The notes below the pieces were generated by a model. It worked only from the letters and a program-made list of their open reading frames with translations. It was not told where the DNA came from and did not search any database. Source: Phascolarctos cinereus (lineage: Eukaryota; Chordata; Mammalia; Diprotodontia; Phascolarctidae). From it: a stretch of DNA of 64,000 nucleotides. The stretch covers positions 550,001 to 614,000 of the forward strand of contig NW_018344334.1 of NCBI RefSeq assembly GCF_002099425.1. The letters run 5' to 3'. Position numbers and translations under genes: made by a program. Below are positions 21,245-30,829 of this stretch, in pieces; the first letter of the stretch is position 1; each line of letters opens with the position of its first letter.

Positions 21245-22187
21245 CGGAAGGATACAATGTGCACAGTGCCAAGGAAAGGGCAAACCACCAGGAAAGATAT
21301 AATACAGGTTTGAGATGACATCTTTGACAACAAAAGGTTGCTCCTCCTTTAAAAAGTTGTCATGAAAATTCTTCAAATAGACCTTGAGTTAGAATATATT
21401 TCAAAAGATTTTCAGAGACTGCCGTTAAAGTTTCTTTAGAGAAATGAAGACCAAGGGGACTTGGGGTGGGGGAGGGGAAACAGTTGAGGCAGGTGTGTTT
21501 TATCTAGTAAGTGACTGCTCAGCACCACAATAGGTGTAAAAGACAAAGCACAAACACAGACATACACAGAGAAGGGGGAGAAAAAGTTAGGTTTGTCAGC
21601 TGGTGAAAAGGGATTCAAATAGAGAAAGGAGTGTCAAAATGGATTCACCTTTTAGCAGAAGGTGTGAAGCAAGGGAAAATATTACGAAAACCCTGTCAAA
21701 ATATGGAGGGTTAGGGACCTGAAACGTTTGTCATTCAGCCCGTTTGGGCTTCCTAAATGGCAGGGAGATAAATGAGCCTGGTCTCTGGGTAAAGGGAGGA
21801 AAGGGAGAGATGCTGAACAAGAAGAATTTCAACAGTCTAGAAGTAAGCAAATGCTGCCAGTGCCAGAGGACATAAGGTGTACAGCATGCCCTAACACCTC
21901 TTAGATGTTAAGAATCATCTTAAATAGAAGATGAGGGGCCTGACTTAACTTAGGAAGAATGGGACTTAGTTTCAAAGTGGCTGAAATGGTAAGAGCAGGG
22001 CATGTCATAATCTCAGCTCTTGTGTCAGAATAAGAAATAAAGGCATTTCTTTCCTGTAATGAAAAGCATGTATTCGGTCCTTTTAAAAGTCATGTCAGTT
22101 TGGAATAAATAACTCAAAGGCAATACTTCTAAGAACCAGTTTCTGACCTTTGATCTAATGCAAACCAATTCTAACATACTATTCATC
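21245..22187. other. No recognisable feature
   Basis: Unique-looking purine-rich sequence. No exon, RNA gene or repeat family recognised. Confidence 0.45.
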
Positions 22188-22415
22188 TGTCCTCTCTTCC
22201 CTTTCCCTCCCGTCTCCTGTCCTTCTCTCTCCTCTCCTCTCCTCCCCTCGCCTTTCCCTTCCTCTCTTTCTCTCTTCTCCTCCCCTCCCATTTTTTTCCT
22301 TCCTCTCCCCTCTCATCGTTCTTCCTTTCCTCTTTTCCCCCTTTCCCCTTCTCCTCTCCTCTTTCTTTATTTCCTTCCCCCCCATCTTCTGTCCCTTACT
22401 TTTTTTTCCTCTCTA
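22188..22415. repeat. Polypyrimidine tract (CT-rich)
   Basis: About 225 bp of almost pure C/T on the plus strand with very few purines. It yields long spurious frames on both strands. Such tracts can form triplex (H-DNA). Confidence 0.95.
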
Positions 22416-22975
22416 ACTACTAGATAGAACAGGTTGCCCTGCCTCATGCTCAAATGTAATATGGCCCATAACCCCTAACAGTACTTAAATAGACCATCCT
22501 GAAGACTTCTTACAAATCACTCTCTTTGGCTCCTGCTCCATCTACCAACCCAGGGTTTTCCCCCAGAAACACTGAAATATTGTCTATGTCTCTGCAGAAA
22601 TAATAAAGATACCTCAGGCTCCCAAAGAATTTGAATTAATTATAAAGATAGATGGGTAGATGATTAGATAGGTGATAATTTGGTAGAAATTTTATTTCAA
22701 CTCACAGAAAAAATGAAAAACCATACAAAAAAGACTCACATAAGCCTATAAACAGGTCAGATAAGTTCCCTTCCTTTTGGTGAGTGACAGATAGCCCCAA
22801 GAGCCTAAACAGTCCTCAAGACTCTAATGCCAACCTATTATTGCAGATCCCTCAGAAGAGAAATATGCTTAAAGTTAACAATCAATCTTTTTCTAGTGTA
22901 CTTACATAATTTACATAACTCAGTAAAAGTGAAGAGAAAGGTGCAGGTTTGTTCTTCATGTAGCTGTTTTGTCTT
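22416..22975. other. No gene; small GATA-like tract
   Basis: A short AGATAGATGGGTAGATGATTAG stretch lies near 22,645-22,675. The rest is unassigned. Confidence 0.45.
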
Positions 22976-22979
22976 TTAT

Positions 22980-23205
22980 AGAGTCAGCATGGCATAGTGG
23001 TTGGAGTCAAGAAATGTATGGGTTTAAATACTTGTATGTATTTGATGTATGAAGTCAGAAATGTATGGGTTCTGCCACTTACTACTTGTGTAATATTGGA
23101 TAAGTCGCTTAACCTCTCTTATCTTCAGATTTTTCTGTAAAATAAGGAAGTTGAATTAGATGGCCTCTAAGGTTCCATTAGGCTCTCAATGATTCTATGA
23201 TTTTA
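22980..23205 (+). repeat. MIR-type SINE with internal tandem duplication
   Basis: Head GTCAGCATGGCATAGTGGTTGG, CTGCCACTTACTACTTGTGTAA, CGCTTAACCTCTCTTATC and the tail GATGGCCTCTAAGGTTCCATTAGGCTC...ATGATTCTATGA. A block GTCA(A)GAAATGTATGGGTT occurs twice (about 23,005 and 23,054), a local tandem duplication of about 50 bp. Confidence 0.8.
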
Positions 23206-23569
23206 CTGGAAGCAGCAATTCCTCTCCTTTCTCTAGGAGTCTGGTTCCAGAAATTCAGCTTTCAAGAACTCTCTTCCCTCTCCAGGAATTTGGGTCTAAC
23301 ATTGCCCTTGGTTACTACTGTTTCTTGGGACAGGATATTCCCTCATCTCCTTCAGTCCCATGGTTCCCACTCTGGGAACTCCTTTCCTTCTCTATCACTG
23401 TATCTCCAATGATGCCATCTCTCTCTCAGAGCTACTTAGATAAATTGACTCCCCTAGTTTCTAGTTCTTTGACATCATGAAAGGAGCTGACAAATATTTC
23501 TACACACATCAAGTACTTTTCCTCTCTTTGGAGCATTGCTTGATCAAGGGGGCTATACACTTTAATAAC
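23206..23569. other. No recognisable feature
   Basis: Unassigned sequence. Confidence 0.4.
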
Positions 23570-23660
23570 TTTTAGTCAGAGTTCTAAATTGTTTTTCCAA
23601 AATGACTGGACCATTTCAAAACTCCACCATTGGGATATTAAAGTTCCTGTTTGCATGAAG
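23570..23660 (-). repeat. L1 3' region fragment
   Basis: TTCTAAATTGTTTTTCCAAAATGACTGGACCATTTCAAAACTCCACCATTGGGATATTAA matches the reversed L1 segment also seen at 52,345-52,405. Confidence 0.6.
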
Positions 23661-24399
23661 CCCCTCTTGCTTTTTTTTCCAAGAGTTTTTGCTTTTATTT
23701 CTCTTTTTTCCCTCAGCAAGGGAAAATAGAGTGGGAAGGAGAGAAAATAAATACCTTTCTAATTGAAAAAAATGCATAAAAGATAATGAAAATATGTTGT
23801 CTCCTTCTCCCAGGAAATCAAAGTTTATTCTCTTCCTGGAGTCTTTCTCTTATTCTGGTGCATTTTACTCAGCTCTTTTTCTCAGCTCAGAGCTAGTTCT
23901 CTGGTCTCTCTCATTCTTTTTGTTGGCCAACTCGAAGAGTGGGGCTTAGGTCCAGACTAGCAGAACTCCATCAATCATCTTCATTGATCTGACAATCATG
24001 AAAGATAAGGATTCTCTTCACAGTACAGTACAAGGACCTAATCAGAGCCCCAAAGGTGGTGTCAGTGGAGTTGCCTAGAACTCTGCAGGAAATTATGTTC
24101 AAATTCAGAACAAAAAAGAGTAGATAGACAGAGAACTGATCTTGACACCTCAACAACAAGAAAAAAATCAGTCGAAATAGGAAGCTTGTAAAGGTTGATC
24201 TTCATCTATCCTTACACTTCCAGGACCATTATGACAAATCAGTAGAGTCCCAGAAGCTCTGTCCATGGAGGACAGTGTCCCAGGGTATTCGTCTCCCCTT
24301 CATGTGGTGGTATCCTGAGATGTTCATTATCCCAGGTCACTCCCTCAACTAGTTTAATCTCTCTTAACTGGCTCAATTAAATTAAACAACTATTTTAAA
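23661..24399. other. No recognisable feature
   Basis: Unassigned. Confidence 0.4.
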
Positions 24400-25020
24400 G
24401 TACATAATCCTTAAAAAAATACTATGACAGATGCTGGAAGAGATGAAAATTACATCTAGGATGCAGACCCTGCCTTCATATACCTTAGAATTTTGTAGGG
24501 AGACATACATAAATAGAAAATAACAAAATAATAGCATAAATCGTTATTAGATATGATAACATTTATGTAGTACTTTAAAGCTTGAAAATTCATTTGATCC
24601 CCATAACCACTCTGGGATGTAGATGATATTATTATCAAGATTTTACAGATGAGGCAACTGAAATTGAGAAACATTAGTGACTTACTGTCCTGGATCCCAT
24701 AGACAGTAAGTGTCTAAATCTAGATTTGAACTTTGATCTTCTAGACTGAAGTCCAGTTCTCTCTGTCCAATATGTCACCTAGGTGTGTCAGTACATGAGA
24801 AGTGCATAAAAAGTAGTGTCATCAAAAAACTATTTATAGTACATGGGAATATCATCATCTATGACGGGAATGATGAAAGGCTTCCTCAAACAAGTGTTGC
24901 CTTAATTTTGCTTGGCAGGATAGATAGAAATTCAAAAGTTGGGGAGGACATTTCAGCCACAGCAAACATCATAAGCAAAGGAATGGGGGCAGGAAAGCTA
25001 CAAGTATACAGAAGAGATAA
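24400..25020 (-). repeat. L2 LINE fragment split by a MIR
   Basis: Left piece: GATGCAGACCCTGCCTTCATATACCTTAG (reversed L2 TAAGCTCC...GGCAGGG zone). Right piece from about 24,785: GAAAGGCTTCCTCAAACAAGTG, GGACATTTCAGCCACAGCAAAC, AAAGGAATGGGGGCAGG, matching reversed L2 GGCTTCCTGTAGAAGGTGG...GGGCATTCCAGGCATGGG. The MIR at 24,545-24,785 separates them. Confidence 0.6.
24545..24785 (-). repeat. MIR-type SINE inside L2
   Basis: GTAGTACTTTAAAGCTTGAAAA, GATATTATTATCAAGATTTTACAGATGAGGCAACTGAA, CAGTAAGTGTCTAAATCTAG, ending with the reversed head CCAATATGTCACCTAGGTG. Confidence 0.8.
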
Positions 25021-25659
25021 CAAGAGCCCTATTTATTAGAGAGTAAAGTATATGGAAGAGAATAATTTTATGTACAATTAGGTTTATTTTTTTAAAGCAT
25101 GATGTTCACCAATTATTGCCTTATGCATATTTAAAAAAATTAACCCTTTGGTATGAATTATAGTAATTTGACCAAATGTGTGTAGGTCAGTTACCAGACT
25201 CATTGGGTAAACACAAGGTGGTTTATCAAGTTAGGACTTATACCTGCATTGTCATCTGCACCGTACTGTCCTGGGCTGACCCATGACATAGTTGTTCACT
25301 GGAAAAATAAATTAGTTCTTTTTTTTTTTTTTATAAATTTTTATACATACTGGGAATTTCCCATCTCCAAAATAAAAATAATTTTAACTAATGTGACATT
25401 CTGTGCAGTCAATAAGAGCATCCTCTCCATGGCAATCATTAAGCACAGGAAGAGCGGTCAGTTCTCAGGATGGACATTTGTGTGTGGGGGGATTCCTTCT
25501 GAGGAGGATCTGGCCTGGATGGATGGCTCCTAAGGTCTTGGAAAAGAATAATTTTTGAAAAAGTGAAAAGTTAGGGGGACAGATTGGGAGGGCCTTGGCT
25601 ACACTTAGGAATTCAGTACTTTAGTCAATAAAGGAAGGGGGGAATTTCTAAAGCCATTG
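25021..25659. other. No recognisable feature
   Basis: A 14 bp T run at about 25,318. Nothing else recognised. Confidence 0.4.
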
Positions 25660-26070
25660 CTAGGTCTTCCCTTTCTTTTCAAAATAAAATATAATCTTTT
25701 CATGGCTATTTGAAATTCTTACCCAAACTAGTTTCAACCCATTTCCATATCATATTTTCTCATATACTACTCTTGGTTCTATATTCTAGTTAAACTGGAT
25801 TATTTACCATTCCTCAGTCTCTTCTTGCTTTTTCTCTCTTCTCTAAATCTTTGGGCATACTGTCCCTGTGCCTGGAATGGTCTGCCCTGAAATCTCCACA
25901 TCCTGAAATCCTTTGTTTCCTCGAATATCTGGCTAAGGTTTTTGTTTTCTGCTCTGAAAGGTTTCCTAGATCCTCTCAGGTAGAAACAATTTGCTGTTTC
26001 TCAAACATCTCATTCCACTGCTCAAACCTTTTCTATGCACTTGTATTATTCACTCAAAGAAACATGTCAG
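25660..26070 (+). repeat. L2 LINE fragment (3' part of ORF region)
   Basis: GTGCCTGGAATGGTCTGCCC, ATCCTTTGTTTCCTCGAATATCTGGCTAAG and GGTTTCCTAGATCCTCTCAGGTAGAA follow the L2 order CATGCCTGGAATGCTCTCCC...TTCCTTCAAG...GCCTTTCCTGATCCTC. The terminal tail is absent. Confidence 0.65.
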
Positions 26071-26080
26071 GGATTTAGTT

Positions 26081-26116
26081 AGCAGCTAGGTATATCAGTG
26101 GTTAGAGTGTTAGCAT
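26081..26116 (+). repeat. SINE, 5' part (split by LTR)
   Basis: The head AGCAGCTAGGTATATCAGTGG is followed by TTAGAGTGTTAGCA. The SINE resumes at 26,892. Confidence 0.75.
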
Positions 26117-26476
26117 TGTGAAAAGATCAAAATTAATATTATCTCTGATTTCTTCAGTATTGTTATCAAATATATTGATTCTGCAATATAATTGATTTTA
26201 TGCTGTGTTAATTTTAAAATTGAGTCTGCATCCACTTGGCTTGAGTTAAGCTCAGCAATCCAGTTGGGTCTGCATCCACCTGGCGTGAGTTGAGCTCAGG
26301 AATCCGGCTGAGCTAGCTTAAAGTTATTTTGAAAGAAAGGTTATGTCTCATGCCTGTATGCCCTAGAATACTTTGTGGCTATTTGTTTGTTTCGTCCCAC
26401 AAAATTACAACCCCTCAAAGATAGATTGACCATCCTTACCTGTCCTTGAGTCTTATCTCCCAAAAAAAAAAACCCA

Positions 26477-26509
<33 letters not shown>

Positions 26510-26891
26510 CCATTTCTAGGTGTCAGGGAGTCTGCTAACTCAGGTCTACAAGATGCTGATGGATACCATAAAACAATTAACATTCTGTAATTGTTAGAGG
26601 AGGTGGTCACTAGTCCCACATGGGTGTCCTAGCCCATTTTCTTTAAAATAACCAATTATGTTGTGCCCACTTCCATAATGCTGTTCACCCTGTCCAATCA
26701 TACTGTCTTTCCCACATATCCAACTCTATACTCCCCCAAAACTCTATTAAGACTGCTGAGTCCTACCTTGGGGTCTTGTGGTGATTTAAGAGAGTCCATT
26801 GACCCAACTTATTGGTTACTGCTACCCAAATAATAAATTGATCATGCTTAGATCATTGTCTCTCAGTTTATCTTAATTTTCAGACATAACA
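26117..26891 (+). mobile_element. Solo LTR of an endogenous retrovirus, nested in a SINE
   Basis: It starts TGTGAAAAG and ends ACATAACA (TG...CA). A 44 bp unit is tandemly repeated in the U3 (26,220-26,263 and 26,264-26,307), a common enhancer-like layout. A (CAA)n tract lies at 26,479-26,510. CCAAT-type boxes (AACCAATTATG, GTCCAATCATAC) sit near 26,650-26,700 and an AATAAA at 26,832-26,837. No internal retroviral genes are present. Younger than the SINE it sits in. Confidence 0.7.
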
Positions 26892-27062
26892 CCTCAGACA
26901 CTTATTACCTGTTCAGCCCTGAACAAGTCACTTAACTGCTCTGTTCCATGATTTCTTCATCTATAAGATGGGGATAATAATAGTTTTTAGCTGGTAGGTA
27001 TGTTGTGAGGATTGAATGAAATAACATATTCAAAACGCTTTACAAGTCTTAAAATTTTATAC
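26892..27062 (+). repeat. SINE, 3' part (split by LTR)
   Basis: CCTCAGACACTTATTACCTG, CAAGTCACTTAACTGCTCTG and a MIR-like 3' half (GGATAATAATAG...TTGTGAGGATTGAATGAAAT). Compared with intact copies, about 35-40 bp around box B is missing between the two halves, so the junction is not a simple insertion. Confidence 0.75.
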
Positions 27063-27129
27063 ACAGACCAGTCCTCAATAATAATGATGTTGTAGTAGTT
27101 TCATTGTATCAAATATCATTACATTATTT

Positions 27130-27395
27130 ACATTGTTTTGTTGCTATTCAGTTGTTTTCAGTGGTGTCCAACTCTTCATGACCCCATTCAGGGCTTTTCT
27201 TGGCAAAGATATTGGAGTGGTTTGCTATTTCCTTCTCCTCCTCATTTTACAGATGAGGAAACTGAGGCAAATAGGAAAAGTGACTTGCCCAGGGTCTAGT
27301 AAGTGTCTGAGGCCAATTTGAACTCGAGAAGATGATGACTCCTAGTCAAAAATAGTCTTGGCACTCTATCCATTGTGCTACCTAGCTGCCCCAAT
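27130..27395 (-). repeat. tRNA-headed SINE with RTE-type tail
   Basis: Reversed order: TGTCCAACTCTTCATGACCCCATTCAGGGCTTTTCTTGG, CAGATGAGGAAACTGAGGCA, GTGACTTGCCCAGGG, ending GTGCTACCTAGCTGCC. Nearly full length, with a small disruption near the head. Confidence 0.9.
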
Positions 27396-27419
27396 TTATA
27401 TTATGTTATATGTGTAACT

Positions 27420-27950
27420 CTGGTCTCAAAGCTCATTGTTATGGGGCTCTCTACTCATAGAAAAATGCCCTACCTTGTGTAAATGGTGAGGTGGAGTTGA
27501 CAAAATAGGAGGAGAGTTCCAACCTTCTTCAGTCCCCTTAGAGTCTCCATTTGGGACTCTTCAAATGCTAGTTCCATTCTGCACTCATTAAGTTTTGAGT
27601 TGAACTGTTTCAGACACTTCTGACTTCCAGTCTTGAGATGGAAGGTACCAACCTCACTTCAGGTTGCTGTAGGAAAAGACTCCAGGAAGGCATGAGAGAA
27701 GCTGGCAGTCTCCACCATGTCCCTGTTCCCAGCGTGATAGTCTAAAGATGTCAGGGAAGTTTCCCTATTGGTGATAACAAGGACACTCTCTTCGTTGAGC
27801 TGAGGTATCTCACTCCCAATGGGAGAGCTCCTGTACTTTGTATTGTCTGGTATATATTCTCATATGTATTCCTTCTCTGATTACTGCTTTTCTTTGATTT
27901 GGATAAATAGATTTCTTTGCTATTAGTCATGTGTGCTCATGGTAGAATTG
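27420..27950 (+). other. Unassigned; weak LTR-like end
   Basis: The 3' part (GTATATATTCTCATATG, TTTGGATAAATAGATTTC, GTGTGCTCATGG) followed by TTGGTGGGAAAGGGGTC resembles an LTR end with a primer-binding-site-like stretch, but I cannot place the start. Treated as unassigned fossil sequence. Confidence 0.25.
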
Positions 27951-28317
27951 GTATTTGGTGGGAAAGGGGTCAAGCCTTGGGGGTCCTTCTTTCTCCAATA
28001 ATAATGACACAGCTATTAGAAATTATATAAATATGCTATCTCCTGGACTAACAATATTAAAGGGAACAAATAACCATACTTCTATCCTGGTACTCCTTCT
28101 GTTTGAGGAGGCCAGAGTGGCTTACAGCCTCCAAGGTCCTAATTTCCCTCATGTTAGGAATGGAAGTCTCCCTTGGAGAAGGCTGGAGGAAGAAGCTAGA
28201 GATGTCAATTTTGCCTCCCTTTGAACCACACAATGACAGCCCTTTGTTACACATGGACATCTCTACACATATGGGGCTTACCAACTTATTCTGTTACCCA
28301 TATAATTATGTTATTAT
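27951..28317. other. No recognisable feature
   Basis: Several 70-90 codon frames overlap in different phases. None has a recognisable domain. Confidence 0.4.
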
Positions 28318-28366
28318 TATTAGTTAGTAGTAGTAGTAGTAATAGCTGTAATTGTAGCGTAGTAGC

Positions 28367-28406
<40 letters not shown>
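28318..28406. repeat. (TAG)n microsatellite
   Basis: Trinucleotide array with an impure start and a pure run of about 14 TAG units at the end. In one antisense phase it is open. Confidence 0.95.
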
Positions 28407-28454
28407 ACAATAGTGAAGAATTGTGAACAGGGGAAATAAAGTTAAGAAGCTTTA

Positions 28455-28612
28455 TAGTTTCTTGCTTGTGTCCATCATTATCCTTATTAGGTTATAAGCT
28501 CCTTGAAGGGAAGTTTGTGTTTTGTTTCATTTTTAGATTCCCAACTTTCAGCACAGTGCTTTTGTCATGGTAGACCCATAATATATATTTACAAAATTGA
28601 ATTGAATGATAG
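28455..28612 (+). repeat. L2 LINE 3' end
   Basis: AGGTTATAAGCTCCTTGAAGG, GTTTCATTTTTAGATTCCCAACTTTCAGCACAGTGC, ending near ATTGAATTGAATG. Confidence 0.75.
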
Positions 28613-29164
28613 CCCATTGTTTTGATGGCTGCTTTTATCAATCTTTAGGAAAGCAAGGTCAAATGTCCACAATGCTTAAATTCCTTATAAATAAACTCAT
28701 GAGGTGGAGTAAAGGAGGGCTGGCTGCTGATTTATTTTTGAATCTTGTCATGTCCTTCAAGGCTGATTTAGTGCCAGTAAAGTCTCTGACTCTCAAATTC
28801 TATTACTGGCCATTCATCAAGTAAAAGTGATTTCATTTTTTTTTTAAATCACATTTTTTTTTCATAAATGGGCCACTGACTTACTTTGAACTTTAGGTAA
28901 AATTCAGAGTTTTTGAGGAGGCAAAGGCAGGGGCTGAATAGATTACTTCTTCATTTTCTCCAAGTTTCTGTCTTCAGTCTTCTGGTCTTCTCTCTTAGCA
29001 TTTGCTCAATCATGAATCTATAGCTTTACCACTCGCGTGGATGTTTGTGTGTGTGTGGGTGTGGGTGTATGTCTACAGACATATGCACACAAGTTCACAG
29101 ACTCTAGGTTAAGAACCCTTGATATAGTCCATCTTCTCTAGCATCCTAAAATGCATCTCCACTT
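28613..29164. other. No recognisable feature
   Basis: A short GT-rich stretch lies at 29,045-29,068. Otherwise unassigned. Confidence 0.4.
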
Positions 29165-29470
29165 GAAATATACAGATTGACAAAATTTTAGAATTAGAAC
29201 AGACCTTGGAATTGACCCAGTCCAACACATACCTGAATCAGATCTCCTAGAAAATATTACCAGTGGAACTCATCTAGCTTTAACCTGATGCCCTCTAGTG
29301 AGGGGAAATGCCACTACTTCCCTCAGAATCACTTTCCACTTTTGGACTGTTCTAATGGTTAGGATGTTCTTCCTTACACTGATAACAAAATCTACCACTG
29401 CTATATTCACTCATGGCTTCCAGTTCTGTACTTGGGAGAAAAGCTGAGTTAAATTATTTCCAATCCCTAG

Positions 29471-29735
29471 GTGGAACAATACATAGAGAGCTATATCCAA
29501 AGTCAAGAAGTCCTGACTTAAAAATACAGCTTCAAATATGTACTAAGCTGTATCACCCTGGTTAAGTCACTTGGCTTTTGCTTCATTTTCCTCTACTGTA
29601 AAATGAGGATAATAATAACATCTATCTCACAGGGTTGCTGTGAGGATAAAATGAGTAAATATTCATGAAGTACTTTGCAAACTTTAAAGTATTACACAAA
29701 TGATAGCTAATATTATTATTATATTTTTATTATTA
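29471..29735 (+). repeat. MIR-type SINE inside L3
   Basis: CTAGGTGGAACAATACATAGAG head, CAAGTCACTTGGCTTTTGC..., AAAATGAGGATAATAATAAC, GGGTTGCTGTGAGGATAAAA and an ATTATTATTAT end, i.e. a full-length tRNA-MIR-like SINE. Confidence 0.85.
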
Positions 29736-29934
29736 CTTATGAACATTTCAAATACTTAAAGCTAAATTTCATGCTCTCTCCTCACAAATCTTCTCCTGTT
29801 TAATTATCCCTAGTTTTGTTTTGTTTTGTTTTCTTTCAAATCATCCTTTTATATTGGGGTCTCAAAGCCTTTTCTGGATACTCTCCAGCATGTCAATATC
29901 ATACCTACAATGTAGTACTCGAGAAAGTTTACCG

Positions 29935-30140
29935 CCAAGACCTGGGATATCATTGGTATGGGGAATACCTAGGTGAAGGAATTCCCTCTACTTATGCCTC
30001 CTCTGCAAATTCCAGTGTGAGAATGTTACCTAGAACACTAGCAGGTTAAGTGACTTGCCAAAGATCCCATATTCAGGTTATGTCAGAGGCAGGACTTAAT
30101 CTCATGATTTCTTAGTTTCACAGGTAACTCTTTATCAGAA
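29935..30140 (-). repeat. CORE-SINE inside L3
   Basis: GGGGAATACCTAGGTGAAGGAATTCCCTC, GAATGTTACCTAGAAC, GTTAAGTGACTTGCCAAAGATC and GTCAGAGGCAGGACTTAATC are the reversed form of the family at 3,955-4,140. Same family and orientation as 53,603-53,855. Confidence 0.75.
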
Positions 30141-30267
30141 TACAATACCTCCAATGGAGTTTAAGCAAGGTAGAATACAATGTAGAATGTATCACTCACC
30201 AATCCCCTGTGTCTGTATACTATTAATTAGTACATTCTAAGACAGCATTACCTTTTTTCATTATTGT

Positions 30268-30392
30268 ATTAATTGTCAGTCAATAAACATTTATTAAGCT
30301 CCTACTGTGCACAGTACAAAGTACTGGTGATACAAAAAGAGGCAAAAGGCAGTCTCTGCCCTCAAGGAGCTTATAATCTAGTGATCTGTGGT
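30268..30392 (-). repeat. L2 LINE 3' end
   Basis: CAGTCAATAAACATTTATTAAG, CTCCTACTGTGCACAGTAC, GGTGATACAAAAAGAGGC, CTGCCCTCAAGGAGCTTATAATC: a clean reversed L2 terminus. Confidence 0.8.
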
Positions 30393-30652
30393 ACATATTG
30401 ATCCAATGGTGGTACATAGTGAGCTTGCAGTTTACAAAGATACAATTTATTTTTTTAGATGAATTCAGCAAATCATATTATCAAATCATATTTCTCTCAG
30501 CCTGGACCTGTGAACTCAGTTTTCTAAATCCAAGGGTACTACTTTGCATTTCTTTCCTAAATTCCATTTTATTCCATTTGCCCTACCATGGTAGCCTGAC
30601 GACATCTCTATGGATCCAAATTCTATCATCTAACAAGGGAATTGTCCTTCCC
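30393..30652. other. No recognisable feature
   Basis: Unassigned sequence between the L2 end and the SINE. Confidence 0.4.
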
Positions 30653-30661
30653 ATTTTTGTG

Positions 30662-30820
30662 GGGGGTTTTTGTTTGTTTTTCAGGCAATTGGGGTTAAGT
30701 GACTTGCCCAGGGTCACACAGCTAGTAACTGTCAAGTGTTTGGTCTGTGGCTGGATTTGAACTTAGGTCCTCCTGACTTCAGGCCCGGTGCTTTATCCAC
30801 TGCACCACCTAGCTGCCCAA
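30662..30820 (-). repeat. tRNA-headed SINE (short tail form) with target duplication
   Basis: Reversed SINE with an oligo(A) end (plus-strand GGGGTTTTTGTTTGTTTTT), CAGGCAATTGGGGTTAAGTG, GGTCACACAGCTAG and head ACTGCACCACCTAGCTGCCC. ATTTTTGTG occurs immediately on both sides (30,653-30,661 and 30,821-30,829), the target-site duplication. This form lacks the RTE-like tail of the 14.7 kb copy. Confidence 0.9.
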
Positions 30821-30829
30821 ATTTTTGTG

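Larger units (their letters stand above)
29165..30262 (-). repeat. L3/CR1-type LINE fragment split by two SINEs
   Basis: Three collinear pieces: 29,165-29,470 (ATTTTAGAATTAGAACAGACC, CTCTAGTGAGGGGAAATGCC, CTAATGGTTAGGATGTTCTTCC), 29,736-29,934 (TTTCAAATACTTAAAGC, GGATACTCTCCAGCATGTCAATATC) and 30,141-30,262 (AGGTAGAATACAATGTAGAA). They follow the reversed CR1/L3 3' order without repetition. The two breaks are filled by a plus SINE and a minus CORE-SINE. Confidence 0.75.

Noticed and set aside
22025-22427. Frames of 68-89 codons rich in Arg/Glu/Gly or Ser/Pro/Leu
   Set aside because: They are shadows of the polypyrimidine tract, with no start context or domain.
22440-22620. LTR-like end with AATAATAAAG
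   Set aside because: A single polyadenylation-like motif without a matching promoter part or defined ends is too weak.
26341-26619. Frame with a run of ten cysteines
   Set aside because: Antisense of the (CAA)n-type tract in the LTR, read as TGT codons.
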